From Ancylostoma caninum (taxonomy: Eukaryota > Nematoda > Chromadorea > Rhabditida > Ancylostomatidae), in contig JBAJFG010000384.1 in assembly GCA_037903475.1 (NCBI GenBank), positions 3,549,001 through 3,613,000 of the forward strand: a stretch of DNA of 64,000 nucleotides. Reading direction: 5' to 3'. Each line of letters starts with the position of its first letter. Within the stretch, counting starts at the first letter, position 1. Position numbers and translations under genes: made by a program. Shown piece by piece: positions 12,647-25,065 of this stretch. A model generated the notes under the pieces. The model was not told where the DNA came from. It saw nothing but the letters and a program-made list of their open reading frames with translations, and ran no database searches.

Positions 12647-14181
12647 TATACGAATGGTAACGCTAGTGAAGAGTGTGCTTATCGACTGCCACGTTGGATC
12701 GCTTCCCGAAACTCTCATCGTTTCGCAGTATTTCTCATCACCGAGTCAACTGGCGTCGCAGTACTTTTCATCACTGAGTCAGCTGGCGATGTCCAATGAT
12801 ATCCTTCCTCCTTCTTCTTTCGAAGCGTTCTTCTTCAGTAGTGTACACTTCATGGTGATATTCTTACGTTTTAGGACCGTTCGAGTGCTCCTGCAACGGC
12901 TGGTCACTGGGTCGCTCGATCTCAATCGTTGCAACGACATCTCCAGTTTAGCATTCGGGTTCAAGTTATTCTAGTATTACTTTGTGTATGTTGTTAATTT
13001 TCTCGCATAAAGTGTAATGGCTATTGCTAAATACATTTTCGGGTCTGTGGCTGTCATGTAGATCTTTGCTAATCAGTAGTGCTTTTTGAAGCACTTTTAT
13101 GTGAACATTTTAGCCTTCATTGTCCTGTATGTTCCAAGGTACAGGTTTTAGAAAAAGTCGCCGGGTTGTGCTGCAGATTCACTCGTGTGCGGCTGTTCAT
13201 CGCTTCTCTTTCGGTTATATCACGAACGTAAACGAACACTGAGTGCTTCTCGACTCCATCACAGCAGAAATCATTCGCTGAGATTTTATATCCGCAGCGC
13301 AAAACATCGGGTTCACACAGGCGGCGCCGTGAAACCGGTTTTCTAGTCTTGGTTGGTGAGATGATCGGATGGTTGTAAAATGTGAGGATTAGATGAGGGA
13401 TGTGCGTTGCTCATAAAGTGTAGCATCGAGGTCTCCGATCCGCTTAGTAGAGTGGCTCCATAGGCTAGCCATATAATGAGTTATGATTTGATGTGAATTT
13501 TGTGTTGAAGAAGTTTTGTGGCAATAGCCGGACGGAAAGTGAAGTGCAAGTTTCTTCGATGCCACTTAATTCCTCATCTAGAACAGGTTAGGTTAGTATT
13601 AATGTTGAGGGGCGACAGTGTTCTTTAGCGAACTTCTCAATTGAGTCGTGTGGAGGTTTTCATTTTCTTGCTGGAACGCTGATGGAAGTTGGCGAGAGAC
13701 GTCATGGGCGCATCATTGTATTCATGCCCTCATTGGGGGTTTGTTGCTTGTCCTTCGCCGATCCCACTCCATTTTTTGGTATTGATTAGCTTTCTCCATC
13801 AACCCAAACAGCGTGAACTACACATCTGCGGATGTTTCCAGTGACGAGTGGCGGTTTGAGGAACGAAAGGGAAGGGGTCTGTGTTTGAATTGTCAATATT
13901 TGAACTAATAGAACCCTTCATGGTAGCTAATCAATAGGGAGGCAGCACTATTGGATCCTCTCTTCGTTGCTTTTCATATTGGATGGCGATGTCTCAACAG
14001 CTTATTCATTCGCTTCTCATTGCACATGGTTGTGATTCTCGTGACGTGGCGCGTTTGAAGTCGGCGTTGTGTTGTTGTGTGATTTGTGTAGTATAGGTGC
14101 ATTTCAGATTGTGAAAAACTTTACTTTGCGCCAGTTGTGGTCGGGCACACTGTCGTTGAAGCCTGTGATATTGTGATTCTG

Positions 14182-14191
14182 TATTATCCAG
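14182..14191 (+). promoter_or_regulatory. Possible trans-splice acceptor of pcf-11
   Basis: TATTATCCAG ends five bases before the pcf-11 start codon at 14197. It fits a nematode 3' splice site, so the mRNA may receive a spliced leader here. No upstream exon was identified. Confidence 0.45.
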
Positions 14192-14196
14192 TTACA

Positions 14197-17100
14197 ATGT
14201 CTTCTGCAGAGGAGGCCGCTAATGAGTATAAGTAGGTTTTAAACAGATCTGTTTTCCACAACATGGTTTTAAGCGAATCAGGTTCGGGAGTTCTGGTTAT
14301 TCAAATCTGCGTAGTATCAGTAAAAGTCTTCTGGAGACACTTTCTTTTAGGGAAAATGTTGAATGATGAGTGCCACTTTTTAACTGTCATGTTAGTCATG
14401 TGTGAAGGAATGCTGTTCAACACAGCATCCACTTAATTTCGCTCTTGTTTGATATTTCTACAGTTTATTGAACAAGATGGATTTACTCATCCTTCGTCTT
14501 TGTCAGAGCTACTGACATTTTTTTTTCATGAAGCTCTTAGATCTACTTATTCACTTCGATCTAGTTGTTTGGAATTCCTTGCCGGCAGCACGAAAAGAAT
14601 TGTTTCGGGTGTTTCACTGCTCGTTCGAAATTAAAAATTCAAGTTCGCGAAGAGGTCTTTTATATTATATCTTTTTCCTGTACAGTGGTATCGGGCACTG
14701 AGTTCTAGAACGCCCCACCCTAAGTGTGATGGTGATTAGGGAGGAGCATAGTGTTGATTTTAAAAAAATAGTGATCTATTCAACTTTACTGGTCCTAAAA
14801 TCTTCAAAAAAAATTTTTGCTGAAACTTCACATAGGGGGGTCATTTGAGGTGATAAACACGAATATCGTGGGTGCGGGTCATGATGAGGCAAACGTGGGT
14901 GGGCGATGTGTCCGCGATTGGTTCAATGAAACCCTCGCTCCGCCCTTCAGGACCTACTCGCACTGATTCGCGCGCGATTTCATCATAGTTGCCCATGCAA
15001 ATCTGAGTGTGAGTGAGGACGAGTCGACGCCAAAGGGCGGGAAGGCGCCGCCCCATTTTGCCTCATCATGACCCACACCCGAATATCGTGTCCATTTTGT
15101 GGCGTAACCCCACTTTTGTAGGCCTACGATAGGTATACTGTAGAGACGGTACTTCACAGAATCTTCTCAAGTTTGGTGTATTAACATTATTTTGCACGAT
15201 ACCTCCGTTTTCTACTCAAAATCGGCATTTTCTCAATTTCCTGCCATAAGCTCACAAAATTGGATCACAGTACAAAATGGATACGATATTCGTGTTCAGC
15301 ACCTCAAACACCCCCCCCCCCCACCCTCCTATGCGAAGTCTCAAAAGATTCTGTGACATTCAGAGTCTACAGTATAGCTACCGTAACCCCACAAAAATGG
15401 GGTTACGGTGCAATGTGGATACTGTATTCGTGCTCAGCACCTCAAGAAACCCCCTATGCGAAGTTTCATCCAAAAAAATTTCGTTGAAGATTTTGTGGTC
15501 AGTAAAGTTAATAGTGCCATGTTGGTCCCTCATGCGATCACATTCCACTCAGATCCCTCAGGCTTAAGCTCCCCCCCCCCATGCCTAAGCATAAGATCAG
15601 GCTTTTCAGGTGAAGCCTGTGACCTTTCATGGAAAGCGCTCCCCCCAATTCCCTTTTGCTCTTTATATTTCCTAAAATAAGCTCCCTTCCCAATATGATC
15701 TCTTTCTCAACCGACAAAAATGCGAAACCTTCCTCCATTGGCTTTCGAACGCTCCGCCGCCATAATGACCCCTTTCTTAATAATCTGACATCACGCCAGG
15801 TCCTGGCAGTGAAGAGTGCTGCATTATCTTGTGTATACGAGGAATCTGTTCGACTGGGCTTTTATCTGAAAAACGCGAGCAACCGTGCTGTTGGTAATTT
15901 GTGTTGATTTCTGCTGACTCATTCGTACAGCAATGATAGAAATAATCTCTGAAAAAGAGGGGACGTTTGGTGCGCTCTTTTAATCGTGACATCTCCTCAA
16001 TTATGATAATGAGTGCATCGGTATAGTACACCATTGGGCTCCTTGTCTAAAAGTTAAGTGCTTCTTGCAATCGTCGTGTAGAGTGGGTTCATCTTTCATT
16101 TTCTATTCCTGCATCTGCTTTTAGCATTGTTATCCTACCGTAAATGTAAGTGATCGATCGTCATTTGAATTTGAATAAACCATCAAGCAAGTGATAAAGC
16201 GAAAGCTTAATTCTGCAGATTAACGTTATATCTTTTCTGGGCTTTGCAGAATGCTGCATCGTTTTTTAGAGAAGAGGAATTTGGGAAGAGAAACTCCTGA
16301 TTATTGTTTCGATCACAGATATTGCGTATATTTAATTAACGTGTATATTTAATTCACTGGTGTCTGGCATTGGGCTGAATATCTAGACCGCGCAGAGCAG
16401 ATTTAGTGAATGTTCGATGAGTCTGTGCGTTTTTTCTTCGTTATGCGCGCAGTTTCGCAGACTGAGATGTATCGATTGGACTGCAGTCACGTCAAGGCGC
16501 AGCGACATTTTCTAGATACTGTTCAGAATCACACAATTTTTATGTCGGCTGTTGAAAGCGAAAACGATCATCACTAACTAATTCTTGGTAATTTCTTCAC
16601 ACAGATGTAGAATTGGTGGAACCATCAAAGGGATTTACCTTCATTATGGTAGTTTCATCGTGATTGCGACATAATCTGATCATTTTTAATCTTTCCATTG
16701 TAGGTCAGCATTTTAGGTAAACAATTAGTTTGCATGATGAAAAATTGCGCGTGTAAATTGTTTTTTTTTTCCAATCGAAGATTTATGATTCTTGACCAGA
16801 TGTTCTTGTCTTGATTTCTTTTTGGCTTTTAATCTGGGTTTCATAGTCACAGAAACTCTGTGCAGGTCTGAAATCGTCGTCTTCTGAAAACAACAGTCAT
16901 ATCAGTGATGCGCTGCCCATATGAAGTACACCGATAGATATCGAAGTCGATTTCACTCAGCAGAGAAGATAGAGAGACACCGTAGAGTGAAATCTTGGCA
17001 GTGAAAGTTTATGAAGATCACCCCTATATCCCACATTGATTGTAGCCGCTGCCTTACCAGTGTTGAACCGTGAGAGCGCCAGGGTAAGGATTCATGAACG

Positions 17101-20100
17101 CATAACCAAGCGAAACCAAACCTGCTGACCAAATTCCATTTCTTTCGTCTCCTTGCACTGCATTGTTCGTCCACTTCCCAACCACGCTCATCATCTCTGG
17201 TTTGCATGGTCACCGTTTCATGAATCCCAGGCTAGATCACAAATGGGGCGGTCTCGACTAGAAATTTTTGTTGTTTCAATGGATAATAGCCCATGGTAGT
17301 AGAAAAACTTCTACTCGAGACCAACTGTGGTGTATTGTTGACCCTTAGGCGTTATTCATGCCTGCGGCGCTGGAAAGTTGAGGCATCGATACACAAAGCA
17401 GAACAGAGAGGTAGAAGAGGAGTTCTGGCAGGTAAGGGATGTTTCTGATTTTGCGACTGCCGACCAAATCGCGTTTCAATTTTCGCAGCTTCGACAAAAC
17501 GCGGAGACTTCGTGGAGTTTTGGATATGTGCGTCAACTTTGCTGTTTCGCAAGCATGAATAATGCCTCATGGTTTAGCTATGACGAGAGATACAGTGGAC
17601 GTCAATGGCGGTGGTCCATCCGCGGCATAGAGAAGGGCGCTGCGCAACCGCGCCGTCACCGTTGTTTTCTGCTGCTGTTATGCTATATCTAGCATCTTTT
17701 CTACCCGATTTGAAGGATTTTCGACCAAATCAGGAAGAAATTGCCTAGAAATAGCATCTCGGTGGCAGACGACACAGATCCCGGCGCGCGCGGAGCGGTC
17801 GCGCTGCGTCCTTTTCGAGGCCGCGGATGGGCCACCGCCATTGGTCTCCACTATTGACATGGTTGATTTATTAGGAGAGGACGTAGAATATCGATATTTC
17901 CTGTTGACAGAAACTCCTGAACCTCCATTCGATAAGGGTTTTACCCGCAGTCTCTTACTGTTGGTTCTCGTTAATAACTGGAGTTTTAGATTAACTCTGG
18001 ATGAATTGGTGAACAACAACAAAACACAAATCAACCTTCTGACGATACTGGCTGAAGATTATCAGCAATATGCGGCTGCAATAGTAGATACCATAGAAAA
18101 GCAGATATTTACCGTGAGTTCCATATTCCGTAAACTTCGCTGGCACTATTCGGCTAATTCTGCCCCAAAAATTTCGATGAAAAAAATTTTGCCCAAACTT
18201 CATGTAAGGGGGTTATTTGAGGTGCTGAACACGAATATCGTATCCTTTCTATACGACAACTCCGTTTCTGTAAGGTTACGGTAGGAATACCGCGGTTACG
18301 ATATCTCACAGATTCCTCTCAAATTTTGCGTAGAAAGGTTGTTTTAGGAACTGATCACCAATATCAAATTTATTTTGCACGCACGCTTCATTTTCTTCCC
18401 GAAATCGGCATTTCCTCCCAATTTCCTACCGTAAAACTACCATGTCTCTGAAAATGATGTTACGTTACAAAACGGATAAGATATTAGTGATCAGCGCTCA
18501 AAACAACTCCCCTATTTAAAATCTGAGAGGATTCTGTGAGATACCGTATCCATAATATACCTACTGTAGCCTTACAAAGACGGAGTTACGGTACAAAATG
18601 GATACGGTATTCGTGTTCACCACCTCAAATCACCCCCCTAGGCGAATTTTGGCCGAAAATTTTTACTTCGAAATTTTGGGGCAGAACTAGCCGAATAGTG
18701 CCAACTTCGCTTATTTGTTTCAGATTGTCAGTTGCATTGGTGACTTTTCTGTTTAGGTGCCAAAGCAACAGAAGTTGCCAATAATGTATGTTGCGGATTC
18801 GATAATGAAAAATATCGGCAATAGTGATTATAAGGAGTTGTTTGCCAAAATTATCGTTCGTCTGTTTCTCCATGTCTTCCTTGAGGTGAGGCTATTTTGG
18901 TCTTTACAAATGTTGGATGTAGGCAGTGTTGTGCATTTCAGGGCGATGAAGTAGTACGTTCGGCACTGTACCGCCTGCGGCAGACGTGGGGTGACGTGTT
19001 CAATCGATCGAAGCTGTATCAGCTGGACATCAAAGTGAACGAAATTGATCGAGCATGGCCACTCACTGCGCTGAAGCAGGGCGGAAAGCCTCCGGTTATC
19101 ACGAATACATCGTCAGCCCCAGCTGCAACAGCCCCCATCGCACCTGCAATCAAACCGATTCATGGCAAAGTTCACGTCAATCCAAAGTTTATTCAGAACA
19201 ACGGACAAAATACAGCGGTATTTGATTTTGTATTGTTGACCCTGTTCTCAATAAAATATAATTCTTCTCCCCTTCTCTAATTTTAGTATAATGCAAAGTG
19301 TTATGCCACATCCGTTTTGTTATGTGACACCCACTGGTGCGCTGATGCTATTCTGAGTGTCAGCAGAGTGTTTTACTCCTCTCGATAAGAGGATGTAAGA
19401 GGAACTGTTCCAGAAAACTTTTTCTAGAGGCTTGAGGAAAATTTCTAGAAATTCTTATATGAGGATTGAAAAAAGGAGTAAACGGCATGGAATACTGACT
19501 AGATTACAGTTCTGGTTCTATGTCAGTGTGTAGATGTTATTTGTGCCAACACCCAGGAACAATCCATTAAAAAAGACATCTTGCTGCACATTTATGATTT
19601 CTTTCAATGCCGTGTTATTCATAACACAAACGGAGATGGTTCAGTCGCGTTGTTTGATCTGTGCTTGAATATGGTTCGCACCAGATTGTGTGGTCTGATC
19701 TGGCAATTTATCTACAGTTTAGAAATCGTGGTAATTGGTACAATTTTCCGTGCATAAGCCAACACTGAAATTATTTGATGCCCTAGCATGAGAATCTGGA
19801 GGCAGCACCATCGAGTCAATATCGATTTGCAGGGTGAAGCCGCCACCAGGAAAGGTAATAAGTCCGATGCGCCGAAGCGAGTACGATTCAAGACGGAAGA
19901 ACTAAAGGAGCCAAAGAAGGAGTTGATGTGCGTCTAGTGGTGTTTTTGATTGTGTTTCACCAGAAGTTTCCATAATGTGTATCGTCTCTGTAATAACCGG
20001 TTTCAGTGATGAACTGTTGGAGCTGCCGCCAGTTCGAAGTTGCGATCGCGCGATCAAGTCCGAACCCGATGAGCCGACACCTCCTGCACGTCTTAGTCCG

Positions 20101-23100
20101 CAGCCACCGAAGAGGAAAGCGGCGTTATCGGCGGGACACCAATTGGATTCAAAGCGGAAACGATCCCCTCCTAAGTCATACGACGAAGACCTTCGGTCTC
20201 TTCCTGGTCCAGCAACGTAAGTTTTTATTTTGGTCATTGTTGGTAGAAAGAGTGGAAGAAATGACCGTAAATTTGAATGGAATAGATGCTTCTCAAAATT
20301 CCAACCTCTTCTAGCATCTATCGCGGTTGAATACGAATTAATCAATTAGTGTGATGGCAAACTAAACGTTATCGAGTGTGTGCTATTCAGAACAAGGCCT
20401 GTTTTAGTGTAGCGTGAAAATTTGCATGAAGTCAAAGTATAATAGAATCAAGTATAGTCAGAAGCCAGAAGTCACCACTTTGCGATTTAATCAGAAGGAA
20501 AGGTGTAATCCATCCATTGGTTGAGGATTTGGATTGATTTGCATAATGCAAACAACAAAAAAAAATAGAAACCTCCGCCTGTTTTATCTGTGTAACCTTT
20601 CGCACCCTTCACGTCAGCTTTGCAAGATGGAAATTGAAAAAAGTCTTTCATTGCAGCATATTTTTTCAGATATCAGGAGCTTCGTCAGCAAAAATACATA
20701 ACTCATATTTTCTGTTTGAACTCTATTCTGCTGTTATAGTCATCATTATAGGAAGGAAGGCACTGTCGTGAAGCCAACACCCATTCTTGGATCGCACGCC
20801 TTTACTGCTCAAGCAAAATCCACACTGTGTCGTGCACAACAAGGTCAACTTCCTCTGCCTGGACGATCATCGCCACCCTCTGCAGCGAATAATGGACTTC
20901 CAGTACTGTCTGCGCCGACGGCTTCCGCTCTTCCAATGCCTCCAACTTTTCACGGACCATCGACGGTGGCTGGCCCTGGAGGTCTCCCGATGCCCCCAAA
21001 CTACCACCCACCTGTTGCTGCATCCACTTCAACCATTCCGGTGGCCCCGAATTATGTGGCCTCATCAACGTCGCCAGTAGCTCCTGTAGTTGGGCCTGCC
21101 GGTCTCCCAATGCCTCCTAATTACGTCCCCCCTAGTTCTTCAAATACGGGTTTACCTATGCCGCCAACGGTCAGAGGACCAAGCGCCTTTCCCATGCCAC
21201 CAGGATATCGGCCACCTCCAGCTCCAGCGGTTGCTGCTGTTCCCACTGTTCCAGTTGCTCCCGTCGTTCCTGCTGCTCCTACAGTGCCGCCTCAGGCGCC
21301 TTCAGGATCAAATGCGGTAATCATTTGTTTTATCAGGCTTTCATACTGGCTGAAGATGTTAGAAACTGAGTATTCTACTATTTAGATCATTACGACAGAA
21401 GCTCCGACAAAATTAGATATTCCTTCGAATAATCGCATTTTTGTTGATGGAAAAGCTCACGAAGTAGAGTACGTCAATGACATAGCTGTGATAGAGCGAA
21501 ATGGTCTACCTCACAAGTAGGTTAATTTTTCATGTGTTCTCTTTCATCTTTGGAAAGTGGAAAATTTAGGATTTACTTTGCCGGAACTCCGCGCAATGTT
21601 ATAATCGATGGCGTCCCCCACCTTTTACATTTTGGCGAAAGTAAAGCTGTAATTATTGACGGCCAAGAACACATTCTTCGCTTTGGTGCACCAAGTCGAG
21701 AACTTTATCTCAATAACTTCGCCTTCAAAGGGCAGTTCGGAGGTAAGGACATTACCGTTCCTAGCAATTGTTTGTCAAAAGCTTTTTACTCACATCTTTA
21801 TCCATTATGCAGGTTTTCATTTTCTGCAACTGTAAAACTTTGTTTAGGTGCTCCGATAGTTGCGACGATAAACGGCCGACGGCACGAAATTCGGTTAGCA
21901 GGTCCTGCACCTGACGTGAAGATTAATCCGGACCCTGCTTATGAATTGACGGCTGAGTTAAATCGGATACGAGCGAACAAGAGCGAAAACAAGCCAGGTT
22001 CGTTGTAACATTTAGATGTGAATTGCCCATAGCTAGGTCTTCTTTTTTTTAGAGGAAGTGCCGAAAGTCCAGTTTTTGTAGTGATGAGCTGTTATTTTAG
22101 AGCCTTCATTGGATCCGTTCAATCTTCTGAAGAAACTACAACAGAGCGGATTCTTGAAGAAGCCCGAGCCTGCACCAGCACCTCCTCCCAATCCTTCCAC
22201 CCGTGATCGCCTTAGAAACACGACAATGATGCTCAGAGATACTACGCCACCAATTCCTAGCGAGCACAGGTACACCATATGAAATCATTCCATTTCTCTG
22301 ATAATTTCGGTTAGTCCTCTCTCTGATGATATAGTTTCTTAACTTTCCTCTCCTCATAAATACACTTTGTCCCCTCTCTCCAAAAAAAACCTGTGCTCAC
22401 ATGCTCTTCCTTGTCGTTCTTGTCTCTAATTTCCACCCAGCTTTTTAGTTTCTCCTGAATTTAACTATGAAAAGCAGACGCGAAAAATCACGCTCATACA
22501 GTTCCACAAACTAGTTTATGCAAAAAAAAAACCCGCGTCAATGCCACTGGTAGCTTTTGATGAGCGAATTGATGTCGATTTTGTTTTCAGGGAGTGTGAC
22601 GAACAAAATTTTAGTGCTCCTTTTTTCAGCGTGAGCATAGTGGAGCGACGATCTGTCCCAGCAGCACCTCTCAAAGAGTTTAACATGCGGATACTAAAAA
22701 TGTAAGTCCTTTTTGAACTCTGTACCATTGCTTGAAAATGTTTCACGTTAACTGTATGTTGCGCTTTAAGTCGGTATGACTCTGTGGTTGACGCTCTGCA
22801 CGAGAAACAGCAGAATGCTTGTCCACATTGTGGTCAACGAATGGAACTGCGTGGTGAGCGATACGAGCGGCATTTGGACTGGCATGTCAAGCGAAATTTA
22901 AAGACCTTCGAGAAGGCATGCACAAGTCGGCCATGGTATGCCAGTAGCAAGGTAAGTCAAGTTTTGCACTGCGATTTCTTTGACAGCAGCTTTCATTAAA
23001 GACTAGGTCTGTTTTCACATTCACCTAACATTGTTAATTAATCTTATTTGAAGGACTGGTTGAAGAGCGAAGAAGAGGAGGAAACCGGCGTGAGCACAGC

Positions 23101-23656
23101 GGGCGGCGCTACTGGTTTGTTTGGTGAAGCATCGATAGCATTAGATGTTCTAGTATCGCTTTAGAGAGTTATGGGAAGATTTCAGTTAGGGTTTGTTGTT
23201 TTCAGAAACGGTGGAGGAAGCCTTACCTGTGATTTCTGTGTCAGCGCGGGAAGCAGTGAACAAAGTAGGTTTAAACGATATCTTGGCAAATGTCAACACT
23301 ATCTAAGAAGTTAATGTTTATTTCTAATTCTAGAGTTGCGCTGTTTGCTGTGAAGATTTCGAAGAGTATTGTGACGAGGATGATGATGGTGTGTGGAAGC
23401 TCAAGGACTGTGTTATTGTAAATAATCAGGTCGGTCAAATATCGCAGCTTAATGCTACACGCACTGCTACAGTTCGGTTTTGGATTTGTTTTTGTTCTCT
23501 TATAATCAAATTAGCTAATTTCAGGCGTACCACTCAGCCTGTGTCCAAGATGCATCTGTGCTCGAGGATACACCATCACAAGAGGCGTCAGAATCATGTG
23601 ATACAAAAAGTTTTGTAAAAGATACCAAGCTGTTAAATCTGTTGGAAATGAGTTGA
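14197..23656 (+). CDS. pcf-11: Pre-mRNA cleavage and transcription-termination factor Pcf11
   Basis: Seventeen exons give an open 898-residue protein: 14197-14231, 17990-18113, 18757-18885, 18942-19217, 19833-19927, 20007-20216, 20752-21316, 21386-21516, 21570-21742, 21848-21997, 22101-22269, 22591-22701, 22771-22951, 23054-23114, 23206-23264, 23334-23429, 23525-23656. Residues about 10-135 form the CTD-interacting domain (LTLDELVNNNKTQINLLTIL, KLPIMYVADSIMKNIG, KLYQLDIKVNEIDRAWPLT), which binds phosphorylated RNA polymerase II tail. A Lys/Arg-rich stretch and a Pro-rich region with repeated LPMPPNY follow. Next come short beta-repeats (IIDGQEHILRFGAPSRELYL), as in metazoan Pcf11. Two zinc modules end the protein: CPHCGQRMELRGERYERHLDWH and a second starting CAVCCEDF; in yeast these flank the Clp1-binding region. 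The 12-codon first exon is inferred because its splice restores the expected NEYKLTLDEL. The exon at 22771 uses a less usual TTTAAG acceptor. Confidence 0.95.
14773..15518. mobile_element. Foldback element, family F, diverged copy with a nested MITE (pcf-11 intron 1)
   Basis: The left arm ACTTTACTGGTC pairs with GACCACAAAATCTTC-type sequence at the right end. Inner CACATAGGGGGGTCATTTGA and CCTCAAGAAACCCCCTATG are family F arms. It is interrupted by the 209-bp element at 14871-15079 and contains a C-rich run near 15306. Confidence 0.7.
14871..15079. mobile_element. 209-bp MITE nested in a foldback, with 11-bp target duplication
   Basis: Ends GGTGCGGGTCATGATGAGGC and GCCTCATCATGACCCACACC. Direct repeats CGAATATCGTG flank it at 14860-14870 and 15080-15090. 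Removing it restores the continuous family F arm, so the order of insertion is clear. Confidence 0.88.
15545..15665. repeat. C-rich repeat with CCTAAGC motifs, related to 58630-58825
   Basis: Contains CTTAAGCTCCCCCC, GCCTAAGC, GTGAAGCCTGTGACCTTTCA and a second CCCCCC run. The inverse order occurs near 58655-58800, so this is one family in two orientations. Confidence 0.6.
17347..17567. mobile_element. Palindromic MITE, family C, copy 2 (pcf-11 intron 1)
   Basis: Ends AGGCGTTATTCATG and CATGAATAATGCCT. The interior TTTTCGCAGCTTCGACAAAA and ACTTCGTGGAGTTTT match the inverse of 12416-12646. It sits 25 bases from the family A MITE at 17593. Confidence 0.7.
17593..17853. mobile_element. Palindromic MITE, family A, copy 2 (pcf-11 intron 1)
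   Basis: Starts CAGTGGACGTCAATGGCGGT and ends ACCGCCATTGGTCTCCACTA. Much of its length is shared in the same orientation with 7125-7392. It ends 136 bases before pcf-11 exon 2. Confidence 0.75.
18142..18702. mobile_element. 561-bp foldback element, family F, with 9-bp target duplication (pcf-11 intron 2)
   Basis: Ends GGCACTATTCGGCTAATTCT and AGAACTAGCCGAATAGTGCC. Arms contain TACGGTAGGAATACCGCG and related sequence. Exact direct repeats AACTTCGCT occur at 18133-18141 and 18703-18711. It makes up nearly all of the 643-bp intron 18114-18756; without it and one duplication, 73 bp would remain. Confidence 0.9.
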
Positions 23657-23805
23657 TGACAGCTTAGTTGGGAGAGGAGAAACACAAAAGAAATATTTGT
23701 ACAGCGGTTGTGAAAATACAGTCTACATGGGTCATCCGAAGGCAGGCCTGCTGCAGTCCAGCATTGCTTCGGAATATTTGTCTAAATTATATGCAAAAAA
23801 TAACA

Positions 23806-23811
23806 AATAAA
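23806..23811 (+). terminator. pcf-11 poly(A) signal AATAAA
   Basis: AATAAA lies 150 bases after the pcf-11 stop codon in an AT-rich 3' region, followed by T-rich sequence. A further AATAAA-containing run lies near 23872. Confidence 0.5.
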
Positions 23812-25065
23812 TATTATTTGTATGTGTTGTTTTGTTTTCTGATTTTTGCTATTGTTCTATGCTTGGTTAGTAATAAATTTGTATATATGGAATGTGTTAC
23901 CGTGTACGATTACATTGGTGAATCACCGTAACTACTACAGTTGAGACGTGCGTGGAAAAAAGTGCAGAGCGCGCCGTTGAAGTGCCGTGGCAGAGTGTTA
24001 GGGTATTCTAATATGATGGTTTTAGTTGAGAATAAGAGTTTACTGCTTGAAATTATGTGAAACTTGTGCAAAGTTGGTGCAGTTTAATGGGATTTACACT
24101 TACATTGTTGCTTTTATCAAGATTTCACTTCACTAGAGTGAAAGATTGAGTATGCGTGTTTTTCCATAGAACGAGATTTACATACTTGAGAACGATCGTA
24201 CAACACCGCAGAGGTGTATTGTCTGTTCCAAAAATTAGAGCAATTCAATGTGTTTTGTTTAATCACACAGCCCGCATTTTATCACACGCCACATCATGGA
24301 AATTGACTCTATCAATCGACGACCGATAGCGGGAACCGTGCCAAAACATGTCTCGCCTATAACAAAATGGCAAGACCTACCTCATCTTGGCGGACGGCCA
24401 AGTGTCAAGATTCGTAAGACAGACAGACATACCCTCGGTTACCATCAGTGACTTTTCCTCATTAGGTGGAGTAAATGATTTCCACACATACTGAAGAATA
24501 TTGTTATTGTATGCATGAAACTAGCGGCTCTTCCAAATCTCGACTTTGACGTAGTTCTGACCTTTTTTGCGAGTGGAAAAGAATGCTCCATCGACAAAAA
24601 GAAAAACCTGAATAATAGAGAGAAGTCCGAGCTACATAGGAGATAGGAATTCTCATATTTTGCCCTCCAGCCATCGGAATGCTCGCTTCTCTCATTCGAT
24701 ATTGAATTGGTTTCCAAAAAGTTGCTACTCCTGCTGCGGCAGAGAAGAGAGGCAGAGAAGATCTGCAGGATGGTGACTTTTTGACAGATCCATCGTTTCA
24801 GTCGATTGTCTTTCAAACTTTTGTTGCTGAAAATCAGAAGCTATAGATCCAATTTCTGCGTGCTTTCTCACGCTCTTCTTCTCTGGAGCGTTTATCCAAC
24901 TATCTTCCCCAGTGAAACAGATAACTGGTTGGTTAGGTAGGGTGAAGAAAGCGCGCATTTTCTGTGCGATGACGCTCTTTGATACTCTCTCCTCGTTCTA
25001 TGTAATCACTATGTCGTTCAATGTAGACTTCCATCCAAGCAGCGACTGAAACCGTTTCTCGCATA

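Larger units (their letters stand above)
11983..14196. promoter_or_regulatory. Shared head-to-head promoter region of ham-3 and pcf-11
   Basis: About 2.2 kb separates the two divergent start codons. The 12.0-12.2 kb part is CpG-rich and unlike the AT-rich flanks, which fits a broad bidirectional promoter next to ham-3. A palindromic MITE occupies 12416-12646. From 13.3 to 14.2 kb I see no coding signal. Confidence 0.4.

Noticed and set aside
22052..22078. Possible extra micro-exon in pcf-11 reading EEVPKVQF
   Set aside because: It would leave an intron of only about 22 bases before the exon at 22101; direct splicing 21997 to 22101 keeps the frame.
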